This document shows positions 54,755-64,000 of a stretch of 64,000 bases of DNA, one piece after another; positions within the stretch are counted from its first letter, which is position 1; each line of letters begins with the position of its first letter. The notes below the pieces were generated by a model. The model did no database searches and was not told the DNA's origin. It was given only the letters and a program-made list of their open reading frames with translations. Position numbers and translations under genes: made by a program. Origin of the DNA: Hexactinellida sp. DTS-2022 (Eukaryota; Porifera; Hexactinellida); NCBI GenBank assembly GCA_028753945.1, contig JAPNXP010000001.1, positions 13,072,501 to 13,136,500 on the forward strand, in the 5' to 3' direction.

Positions 54755-55617
54755 TACTATCAATTCGGGCCTTATTCGTTTGAAACAAAACGCAAATTTT
54801 GCACCAGATCAATTTTCAACTAATAATGCACTCATATTTGCCAACCTATGACAGCTAATTTCCCTAATTTACATACTACTTTAATTTCTAAGGTTTCGCT
54901 CACTCGGTGTTTATATGAATGCCTAACATTAAATTGAGAAATGGCTTACACTTCCTGACCATGATATACAGTCAGCTTACCAAATGCTTGCGTTGTTATT
55001 TGAATATTTCTGTAGCTGCTGGTTATTTATTATGCGAGAGATCGTACATTTTCCAAATTATCCAACTGATCAATAGAACATTTCAAAAGTATTCGATAAC
55101 ATAGGGACTAAGATCCAGGAATTAGCTAAATGAACTTTACAGATACGTCAAGAAAACAAAATAATCTCCTTATTAGGCAGAATATGTAAACAGTTAATCT
55201 TAATAGAAGTCCCTCCATCTTAACGTTATTAAATTAGAAATGAAACGAATATTCGAAATGAAGCCAACGAATTATCCAAGAGCGCGAGACGCTCCTTTTG
55301 GAGTAAGATTAGGGAAAAAATAATTATGAGCGGGAAAATTTGGAATCCTTCCTATACTGTAACACTAATTTGTAATTTAGGTGTTGAAAATTGTATCAGA
55401 CCAGGAATAGGAGCATATTTACAAATGGCATTGAATGAAAGATTATTCGTAATGCAACGAATGCATTTTCGAATAATCGATCTTTGAGATGCCAAAGGAT
55501 TAAATCAAATTTAGACATTAATCAACTAGTTTAGGCCGGAAAAATATTTACGATCCCTCCAATCAATACAAAAGTAAATGTATTGTACTGTTAATGTATA
55601 AAGAAAATCTATAATTA

Positions 55618-55707
55618 CAGCTGTGCCGATATAATTTTAAGTTGGAGACACTATTAATAAATCTACGAAAATATAGTACCTCCAAAGGATCTGTTCCGGC
55701 ACAGCTG
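55618..55707. mobile_element. 90-bp Tigger-like MITE
   Basis: The ends cagctgtgccg and cggcacagctg are exact inverted repeats, with TA at both sides (55,616-55,617 and 55,708-55,709). The flanking 54,755-55,617 and 55,708-55,970 are AT-rich with no gene; 55,270-55,440 resembles 21,000-21,180. Confidence 0.7.
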
Positions 55708-55969
55708 TAATCTTAGATCTTTCGTATTACAAAATGGCAAAATCGTGATGTTGGGATATACGTTAATGTTTCTTTACATAATCAACAATTTTTTCTGCAT
55801 ACCTAGATTCAGTATGAGCTCACCCATGCGTCTAAATTAATCAATTCAAATTGACACTTTTGTAGTATCTCTCGATTTTCGGATGTCTAAAAACGTTTAG
55901 TTCAAGTTTACGAGCCTGGTTGACCTGGCCGTACTATCAGGTTCCAGAAAGCAGAGTATTAAATTAAAT

Positions 55970-56090
55970 ACAACCGGCAATATATTTGAATAGGCATGTG
56001 TTAGGAATACAAGCCAGGGCCAAAGGCCAGAGTGCAAGTTGTAAGAACGCGCGTAGAGCGAACGAGCAGCTTGCAAAAACTAAGTTAGTA
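55970..56090 (-). repeat. Interspersed repeat fragment (inverted copy)
   Basis: Reverse complement of the GC-rich start seen at 21,355-21,460 and 36,190-36,290 (tacgcgcgttcttacaactt and related). Truncated on one side. Confidence 0.6.
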
Positions 56091-56203
56091 AGAAAGTGAA
56101 AAGGTTTATTAAATAAATATGAAAATAGGGAAAGTACAGATAACAGAGTAGCTATACGAGTATTGGAATATAAGAGAGTCCATGGTTAGTGGTTAGCCTA
56201 TAC

Positions 56204-57173
56204 CAGTGTTTCTCAACGTGGGCAATATCGCCCCCTAGGGGGCGATATGAGAGACGAGGGGGGCGATAAAACGGTTAGGGGCGATTGGGGGGCGACAAGA
56301 CTGAAAGGGGGCGGTAGGGGGGCGATTTGATTCACTTTAGCTAGAATCTAGAAATTTACATGTTCATCATTTCGGCTATTCTTGACCTAATTCAATCCCG
56401 ATCTGAAAAATCTTGCACTGGGAACAATCAAGGGCCTCGATACTGGGGGATCCTCGACTCCCCGAAATCAATACATTCGTTCGAGAGCCTCATTTCTCTC
56501 CCCCAATATTTTGTGAACCTCATGTATTTATTTCCCCAGAAATTAATTATAAATTGTTGTCTTAAATTATTTAGTTATACTCAATGTTATTTGATTTCTT
56601 CTTCTCTCCTAAATATTTTCTCGCTCGCTTCGCTCGCTCGTTTATAAATCCAGGTATTCTTAGATTAAGAGGAAATCAATTAGTAATTTTATACAACTAA
56701 GAATATATGTGCTTCGCCCCCCGACCCAATTTGCTTTTTAAATCTACGTCCCTGGGCACCATGCCAAACTTTCACACTAAACATGGTTGTCAAATGTAAA
56801 TATACCGATAATACCGTATTTCCCCGAATAAGCGCCTCGGTGCTTATTGATTTCATGGTCAAAATTTGCACTCATTTTTTTATGAAATTTCCAGAAAATA
56901 ATATTAAGATGCATTCTAATGGTACCCAGCGAGATTAAACATCCTATAATTGCCTAAATCTCAACAATTCCATTGCAGTTATCATTTATTGGGAATAAAT
57001 TTTAACATACAGATACCATTTTTATAGAGCCGGCTCTTTTTCGAGGAAATACGGTTTATAGAATATCTGTCTTAGTTGCTTGGTTCTTTTTTATGTTCAA
57101 ATTGGAGGGGGGCGATAAGCACTGGCACTATCCGCTAAGGGGGCGATCGACTGAAAAAGGTTGAGAAACACTG
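56204..57173. mobile_element. Non-autonomous hAT element
   Basis: The ends cagtgtttctcaac and gttgagaaacactg are perfect inverted repeats. The 8-bp duplication gcctatac is exact (56,196-56,203 and 57,174-57,181). gggggcgat motifs lie near both ends. Same family type as 21,905-22,814. The open frame at 56,360-56,647 shows no transposase motif. Confidence 0.88.
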
Positions 57174-57210
57174 GCCTATACTGAGTATGCAGCAGCAGAT
57201 AGCTGCACAG

Positions 57211-58170
57211 CTACAGATGATTATCTGCTATAGAGATACGTCTCTTGGAGAACGCCTCTGCCAGAGAGCCCTCGGACCGAGTGTAGGAGTCCCCCTCTCC
57301 CTCCCCTGCCTCCAGCGTGTACAGGAGATCCTCAATCTCCGGGTCCTCCGAGTGCACAGCGCTGCTATGCGCAACCTCAGAGGGAGGGTAGCTGTCCCCG
57401 ACAACCGAGGAGGCAAATGGAATGCTGGGGTTCGCGTATATCTTATCTTCCATGTAGCTAGGCGGCCCCATAGCCTGAGAGACATCGACATTCATTGGAG
57501 AGACAGGAGTCAGAGCGGTGTTCATCTCATTCACGTCTTCCTGTGGGTAATACGACTTCTTACGGGCCACAAGGAATATGTACACAACGCTCACTCCATA
57601 CACAACCACAATATACACAGCTAGCGCCACCTGTGCCAGCATGGCTGCTATTAGGATGTACAACAGTCCCGCTATGAGGTGGATAGCAGAGAAGAGCCAT
57701 GCTACGCCTATCAACAGGAACAGCAGGAACAGCTTGAATATCTCTCTGGTATTCTGAGAGGTGAAATATATGTCGTCATACTTGAGATCCTCGTTACTGG
57801 AGGTGCCAGTCAACAGGAACAGCAAGCAAACACCGACTATAGAGAGAGCCAACAGACCTACGATAGGAATAACAGTAGTCACTATGTATACATACAAAAG
57901 AGGGATAAACCATAGGTCCCCTTTAGCATGCACATCTCCATACACCAGTGCCCATGCATGTCCCTGTACAAGCCGAACTATCAACAGAGTCAGTAGCACT
58001 ACAATCCCTGGAGTCAACCATGCAAAGCATGCATACACAACCACAATATATACAGCTAGGGCTACCTGACTAGTGCTGTGGTATGAAGCCTCTCCCAGCA
58101 TGAAGACTGAGTCTGGCATACGACTGGTCTCGTGTGGAGGGACACACGGACAGTACGGTATAGGTAACAT
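57211..58170 (-). CDS. Multi-pass membrane protein with PPxY tail (duplication copy 2)
   Basis: An open 319-residue frame. Hydrophobic segments occur at about residues 35-68 (probably two helices), 87-120 (probably two), 144-170 and 172-202, followed by a basic RKK and a ~115-residue polar, acidic tail with a PPSY motif at 236-239. PPxY motifs bind WW domains, for example of ubiquitin ligases; that role is inferred. The 12-residue string QVALAVYIVVVY occurs twice (35-46 and 180-191), pointing to internal duplication of a helix. I recognise no named family. The ATG at 58,170 is the first in frame after a stop, but a spliced upstream exon cannot be excluded. Copy 1 at 1-560 is broken. Whether copy 2 is expressed is unknown. 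Confidence 0.6.
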   Translation of the reverse strand: MLPIPYCPCVPPHETSRMPDSVFMLGEASYHSTSQVALAVYIVVVYACFAWLTPGIVVLLTLLIVRLVQGHAWALVYGDVHAKGDLWFIPLLYVYIVTTVIPIVGLLALSIVGVCLLFLLTGTSSNEDLKYDDIYFTSQNTREIFKLFLLFLLIGVAWLFSAIHLIAGLLYILIAAMLAQVALAVYIVVVYGVSVVYIFLVARKKSYYPQEDVNEMNTALTPVSPMNVDVSQAMGPPSYMEDKIYANPSIPFASSVVGDSYPPSEVAHSSAVHSEDPEIEDLLYTLEAGEGEGDSYTRSEGSLAEAFSKRRISIADNHL

Positions 58171-58199
58171 GGTATCTACGGCATACCATGGTCGTCAAG

Positions 58200-58337
58200 C
58201 ATGGGCGTAGCCAACCAAAAAATTTGGGGGGGCCCGAAAAGTTTGGGGGGGGCCATTATTTTTATGAGTCATTACAATAAACTGAGCGAAAGCTCAATCT
58301 ATCAGGCCCCCCCAGGCCCCCCATGGCTACGCCCATG
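58200..58337. mobile_element. hAT MITE
   Basis: The ends catgggcgtagccaacc and ggctacgcccatg are inverted repeats with G/C runs inside. The duplication is tcgtcaag/ttgtcaag (58,192-58,199 and 58,338-58,345), one mismatch. It lies just upstream of the membrane-protein ATG. Confidence 0.8.
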
Positions 58338-58536
58338 TTGTCAAGGCTACCCTCCTGATGAGCCCTGATATATGAGGATACCGCTCTCATAGCGCTCTCA
58401 TAGGCCGCCACTAGCGCCCAGGCTTCAGGGTTCTCGCAAGGATTTTCGTTGAAACGGTACATGAGAGTGATATATTACTTATGTCAATGATTTAATGAAA
58501 CCTTCCAATAATAATACTGACTAAATTGGAACATGC

Positions 58537-59214
58537 CAGGGTTCTAAAAAATGGGTGTAAAAATTAAGGCGCCTTAATTTTGGTCATCCATATCTACTCG
58601 CCTTAGTTTTTTTTGGTCCTAGCCCCAATTGGTTTACTCGCCTTATTTTTTTTTTGGTCTTTCCCCCAATTGGTTAACTCGCCTTATTTTTTTTGGTCCT
58701 ACCCCTAATTGGTTTACTCGCCTAATTTTTTTCAGGTCTTAACCCCAATTGGTTTACTCGCCTTAATTTTTTTTCGGTCCTACCCCAATTGGTTTACTCG
58801 TCGTATAATAAACTTCAATTCAGTTAAGTATAGATATATGTTGATTGACCACAATTTGTTTCATGATACTTTGCACAATTACTGTTTACTATATGTAATA
58901 CACCATTGTTAACTTTTTCGTTATCTACTTATAGAGTTTTTTATTCTTATTATACCTTTCTGCCACCAATTGGGTTAATTTTTTACACGCCTTAATTTTA
59001 CTTGTCTAAATTTTACACGCCTTAATTTTTTTCCATCTAATAAAATTATTTACTAGCCTTAATTTTTTTTTGTTGCACTCCTGAATAATTTTACTCGCCT
59101 TATTTTTTAAATTTCGCATTTTTAATTTATCCTGCTTGCCATACTATTTTTTCTTAAAAATAAAAAAAAACAAGGCTTATGGCGAGTAAAAAATTTAAGG
59201 CGTGTAAAACCCTG
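58537..59214. mobile_element. hAT-type element with T-rich tandem repeats
   Basis: The left end cagggttctaaaaaat and right end gcgtgtaaaaccctg are inverted repeats. The 8-bp duplication is gaacatgc/gaacttgc (58,529-58,536 and 59,215-59,222). The interior holds five to six ~46-base units around caattggtttactcgcctta (58,561-58,800). No gene. Confidence 0.8.
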
Positions 59215-59222
59215 GAACTTGC

Positions 59223-61130
59223 CCACTCACTACATGTGAATAAAGGGTACAATAGCTTTCAAGAAGGGCATGCACCTTTTGATAGAGGACTAGCGCCCAG
59301 GCTTCCAGGTGCCCAACTGAGTAATTCTGATGGCTGGAATTCAGGGAAGAGGAGAAGAATTGTATAGGCCTAAATTTACCAATGCTATTGTCTAGTTGAG
59401 ATAGTACCGCTGCGACACCTGTCGAGCAGGCGTCTGAATCTAACTGAAGTCGAGAATTTGAGATTAATACCATATATGGAAAAGGTGTGAAAACCGAAAA
59501 ACTCACATTCCACAAATATTTGAGATAAGGCAATATGATGAATGGATTCCCAAAATATTACTTCCTATACGACAATAATACATTTCCTGTGTCTAGCATT
59601 AGCGGATTAAGAGATATCAATAAGACACAATGTACCCAAGTTCCAGGACCCGAGCTGGCAGCCTACAGTCCTTAATCTATGGCTTCGACGCAAAACTTGG
59701 CCCTCCAGTCTGGGTACAACAGCGCAGCTCGTTAAACGCCGTTTAACACTCCGAATCCCAACACCAGTGTTCCCCTTCTTCAGCAAACGATATAACGGTT
59801 CGGCAATTGTCTCCATGTCCCTGATATAGCATCTATATTAGTTAACAGCCCCGGTGAAACCTTGTACTCTGTTACTGAATTGTGTTCTGGACAGGACTCT
59901 AGCCAATGGACGTAGCCCGTTACGGGACACCTCCCTTCGCTTGAGATCGAGTGTCCTAGGAACTCTAGAGAGGAGAAACCAAGTTGACATTTGTATGGGC
60001 GCAGCTGCAGTTCTGCCGTACTTAGACATTCAAATATGGTTCGCAGGTCAAATGTGGTCCGTTAGGGTTGGAGAGAAGACTAAGTTATCGTCCACGTGGC
60101 TCTCGCAGTTGTGTACCGTCTCCAGTGCCTTGTCCATGACTCTCTGAAAGGTCGCTTGTGCGCTGCAGAGGCCAAATGGCATAACCAGCATCTCGTACTT
60201 CCCCGAGGCGTATGAAAGGCCGTATTACGTGTTAGTCGGTCTGAAGGGTATCGTCCAGTGCGCTGACGCAATATCCAATTTGGTAAGTAGCGATTTCCTT
60301 TTAATCGGTCGAAAATTGACTGAGGATTCGGTAAACTGTATTCGTCCCGCTTGGTTACCGCGTTTAGCCGCCGGTAGTCTATTGCGAACCTTTGGGTTTC
60401 ATCCATCTACCTGACCAGTACCCGTCAGAGGCCCAGGGTGACCGGCTTCGTCGGCATATAGGGGGGTTTGCACCGAGCATCTCTTCGAGCTGTCTCAATA
60501 TCTCTTTTTCCCAATGTAGGGGAATCCGCCTAGGCCTTGATTTCTGAGGTGGTGAGTCTCCCGTTGATCCGTGGAATTCTTTGATCCTGCATCTTGCGGG
60601 GCGTTTATGGTTTTGGGAAAAAATGTGCCCGACTTGAGTAGACTCGATTTTCGTCTAAATCGCTTGAGATATTTGGACCTTGTTTTCCCCTGCCGTTGCT
60701 TCAAAACTCCTCACGCTTAGCTTCCATGGCCCGTACTAAGGGTGTAGCGCAGCTAAGGGCCGTCTGAGCGTGGACCCAAAGTCGCCCTAACATTTTTCGG
60801 CCGTTGTCCCAGTCGAATACCAACTGTACTACTTGTTTCATGATTCTTCCTAATAACAGCGTGGGTTGGTCGCTATCTAGTATTTTGATTCTTCCAATCA
60901 CTGGATCTAGCTCTCCTATTCTGGTAGTGGCTTCCACGTGCCCAACGACTTTACTGGATTATTGCACAACCATAGACTCTGGAGGCGACCCGTACCATGG
61001 TGCTCTCCAAGTTAAGCTTCCGCGCTGTATTCAGGTTCGTAACACTTGGTGTTGCTCCGGTGTCGAGCATAGCGTCACTTGGTGTGAGCCGATCTGGACT
61101 TGCACGGTAACTGCCTCTCCTTCGGTGTGT
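59223..61130 (-). pseudogene. Ty3/gypsy pol relic (duplication copy 2)
   Basis: Counterpart of 5421-6926, and it keeps the uninterrupted site where copy 1 took the P element. Reading on the minus strand: protease LDTGA at about 61,060; LLLGR near 60,860; RT FAIDYRRLN near 60,390; and RNase H from EACSTG-type residues through FRPIQFFSSSLNSSHQNYSVGHLEAWAL at about 59,420-59,270. A ~245-base foldback fragment (59,437-59,682) splits the RNase H start. Many frameshifts, no integrase and no 3' LTR. Confidence 0.82.
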
Positions 61131-62066
61131 GTCTGTTAGCTGTCTTGCTTGTAGGATTGGTCGTAGCTCCGCTCTCCTCTCCTCTCTTGTCCTCCCTCCA
61201 GTTTCCTCTCTGTTTCGACCTCTGTTGTACTCTCCTCTCCGGGGCAGGTAGGTAGTCTGTGACCTTCCTCACCGCAACTGGAGCAAAGTTTGTTGGGGCA
61301 AACGCGATCAAAATGTCCATGGGAGGCGCATATAAACACTTTAGGTCGTTCCGTTTGGTGTTCCAGCCTCTTACCTGGGGACGGAAAAGCTGCTCGTCGG
61401 TTGTAATTCGCTCTTTCGACTCCGAATAACCTTGCGTCGGTTCCCCAGCCGTTATGGCCAGATTACTGGAGTCTCGTCTCGGCGGCAGGGGCTGCACTTG
61501 CAACGGACTGCACTCGACAGCCGCGGTCTCGGGCTATGCCCTTTCCACAAACATCTTCCGAGTGTGGAGCTGAACTGGAGTGCCTCTTCTGCCGACATAG
61601 TGTCTTCTTTTCGCTTGACCCAATCCTTCAGCTTCTTCCGACCTCTGGCGGGTCTGGGATACCATAGAGATACAAGCAGACTTCCGGTCAGCCCTGCTTT
61701 TGTTGATTCTTCTAGGTAACGAGTGAAGAAGTCCTGCACTGGTTCTCCGGGCCCCAGGCCATTTACGGAAATTTGCTGCTGCTTCGAAACTACATACTTC
61801 GGGGTCGAGCCTTTCTTTCAGGTAGGTGAATGCCTCCTCAAGGTTTTCTTTGCCCATTGCTCCTAAGACTACTTTTCCTCGAGACGGCCTCTTTCCACAC
61901 ACGCGGGAAGGAGTGGGACTGCCACTTTCTGCTCCATGCCCGAAACGGCCGCTACGAATAGTGGTCGCCATGTTGCGATTGTTTGCCCCTCTCTGAGTGG
62001 GGGATCGCAACGGTAAGGGTGTTGCCATCTCTGAATACGTTTAGTATTATGATAAGGGTAAGGCAC
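61131..62066 (-). pseudogene. Ty3/gypsy gag relic (duplication copy 2)
   Basis: Counterpart of 7080-8192. The gag start is near 62,027 on the minus strand. The frameshift after RLEEK (61,869) is shared with copy 1, so it predates the duplication. Zinc knuckles CASHGHFDRVC (its first Cys region altered) and CSSCGEEGHRLPTC lie at about 61,335-61,255. The 285-base insert of copy 1 is absent here, so the frame context is more compact. Confidence 0.8.
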
Positions 62067-62312
62067 GATATAGAGCGATAATAGTTTAATAGTGGTTATT
62101 CAATACATAGGCGTAGCACGCGATTCGGCTGGTCCGGCCATGGCCCGATCATTTGTTCTACTATATTATGTAGGAGGGTACAGTTGTGCCCGTCCACTTT
62201 AACTGTTTGGTCGGAGACTTTTCAGGGCCGTGCGACGCCTCTGCAATATATTGTTAATTCTATTGCACTTTTGATCAACATTCATTCTTTAATCTCGGGA
62301 CTGTAACATGTA

Positions 62313-64000
62313 CAGTTAAACTCGGATATCCGTTCCCATAGGAACACAATGTATCTATAGCTATCACTAGATCTTATGCTTACATGTGTTATGAGATGAT
62401 GCCACGATCTAGTATGAGGACTAGTCGCTGTTCCGACCCCATCCCATACTGGGATGTTATGTGAGTGGTTTCGTCCCATTGCAGGGACTCATCAGGAGGG
62501 TAACCCTCGACCCTCCGTACTTCCGGGCTGTGCCTCTCCGAGGTCCCCGCACTGCCCATGTGTCACTCATGGGTTCCCAGCCCTATTCCCAGGCTTGCAG
62601 CCTCCGACCCATAGGCAGAGTGCCTCGTACTGCCTTCCTACATAGGCTATCCAACTGAATGATAATACTGATGATATAATGTGCCTTGACTAATAAGTAC
62701 TTACATTCAGAGAGAAACCTGGGTGTATTTCGCTGACACATTACACATGTGACCCATGAGCAGTATTGATCTGCTCACAAAGTTTGTTATAAACCCTTCA
62801 AAGATTCATATAATGTTCATGCAATAAAACTCATATGTTTTTAGCATAGCCCTGTCCTGCCTGCACTTTGGTAATTTACCAAATTATTTGAATGGATTTT
62901 ATTAAAATTGCATTTGTTTTTCAGATCATTAACATCCTATCTCAAGACATCTGTATTTAGTAGACTCACTTAGTACGAACAAGGTTCTTATAGGCGCATA
63001 AAAAGTAAACATTCCTGAGCGCGATAATCGAGAGATACTCGATACATACCGTATATACTCTAATAGAAGCCCCTATTCGAATAATCGCCTACCTCCAATA
63101 ATATCCCCCCCAAATTAGCAAATACAAATTTACTACCGGTACCTGAGTAAATTTCTTTATCTAATATTAGTCGCAATACGATTATCAACCGACTATACTA
63201 AATAAATTGTATCAATATGTTCTATTCTCGAAAAGTCACAAATACTTTTGTTCAGAAAATGGACTAAAAACAATAATTCCCGAGGCTACTATTCGACTAT
63301 TCTAGTCAATGCAGAATGAGAAATCTATGCGCTTTTGATCGATATGTATCAAACTTAATCTAGGCGCACAGAAAGTTTGCTTTTATTAAAACCTAAGAAT
63401 GAACATCAAGAACCGTCGATACTTGTTGAATGTTCCATAAGTTAATTAAGTATACTTTAATATTTAATTAATTAATGTTAAGTATATGGTTACAGTGTAA
63501 TATGCATAGAGACTTTCCTATAAATAGTTTCATATTGTATCTGTCTATAAATAAGCTGATTTAGTGGCTCTATACTATTTGACTCGACTTATACTAAATT
63601 CATAATAACATTATTCTTTGAGCTTATTTGTGTAAACTAAATCAGAAATTAACTACTTTCACAATTCATTACTTTGTCAATTTACCAGGTTAGTATTCAT
63701 GATATTATCAACTATTTGTTTTGTTGTTTATTGCATTCCTTTATCCTAATATCTGTTGCTAGGAAACGTAACCTTAATTGAAAATCTCAAAGGGATTTAT
63801 TGAATTCAGACATCCTTCAATTCTCAGCAAATTTCAGTGAGTCACTTGCTTATATTTTATAGAATTTCTAACATATATATTATATTCTTATTCTTATATG
63901 ACTGTGTGACATTGTGTCGATATTAGATATTTGGATAATATTTCGAAAATATTTGGAAAGATGATGCGGAGGATGTGCCCAGGTTTTAAAGATTTTCTTC
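62313..64000. repeat. Shared flank of the segmental duplication (copy 2, to window end)
   Basis: Matches 13,125-14,830 nearly base for base and is still matching at the last base of the window, so the duplication continues beyond 64,000. No gene lies in it except the ribozyme core. Confidence 0.88.
62463..62515 (-). ncRNA. Hammerhead self-cleaving ribozyme core (copy 2)
   Basis: Sequence over the whole core is identical to copy 1 (13,278-13,330): GTC cleavage triplet, GAGGG-TTA-CCCTC stem I, CTGATGA, GTCCC/GGGAC stem II with TGCAAT loop, GAAA, and stem III with one bulged A. Predicted cleavage lies between 62,509 and 62,508. The gag ATG of the adjacent relic is about 450 bases downstream on the same strand, without the later LTR-element insertion seen in copy 1. 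Confidence 0.75.

Noticed and set aside
57187-57624. 145-residue plus-strand frame
   Set aside because: It is the shadow of the membrane-protein gene on the opposite strand.

Overview
This is AT-rich, repeat-dense eukaryotic nuclear DNA, most likely from an early-branching invertebrate animal. A sponge is my first guess and a cnidarian the second; the species cannot be fixed from sequence alone. Three facts support an animal: two intact intronless NLR genes (death-fold-like N-terminus, NACHT, LRR), abundant P/THAP, hAT, Tigger/pogo-like and mariner-like DNA transposons, and Ty3/gypsy LTR elements. Nothing bacterial is present.

Layout. Positions 1-14,830 and 57,549-64,000 are two copies, in direct orientation, of one segmental duplication. 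Each copy holds, in order, a minus-strand multi-pass membrane-protein gene (broken in copy 1, open in copy 2), a decayed minus-strand Ty3/gypsy element, and a GC-rich block encoding a hammerhead ribozyme core on the minus strand. Copy 1 was later hit by a hAT MITE (599-1058), a P-superfamily transposon (1316-5413) and a second gypsy element (8451-13124); copy 2 still shows the empty sites of the last two. NLR-1 (17,472-20,828) follows. Then come a hAT element with nested insertions, a ~140-bp tandem array, a second P element (24,810-27,360), another gypsy relic (28,345-30,450) and a seven-TM orphan gene on the minus strand (31,320-32,420). From 34 to 46 kb the DNA is a patchwork of duplicated NLR-locus flanks, foldback elements and MITEs. 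NLR-2 (47,846-51,193) is followed by a P-like foldback and further MITEs before duplication copy 2 begins.

How it fits together. The window reads as part of a tandem NLR immune-receptor cluster shaped by duplication and transposons. The NLR paralogs are diverged in the N-terminal and NACHT halves but nearly identical in the scaffold of the LRR half, where replacements concentrate on the beta-strand residues expected to contact ligand. Intact protein genes are few: NLR-1, NLR-2, the seven-TM gene and the copy-2 membrane gene. The signals most worth follow-up are the hammerhead core beside a gypsy relic, the LRR conversion and diversification pattern, an inversion-transposition inside an otherwise young gypsy element, and four P-like elements that all show 7-bp target duplications.
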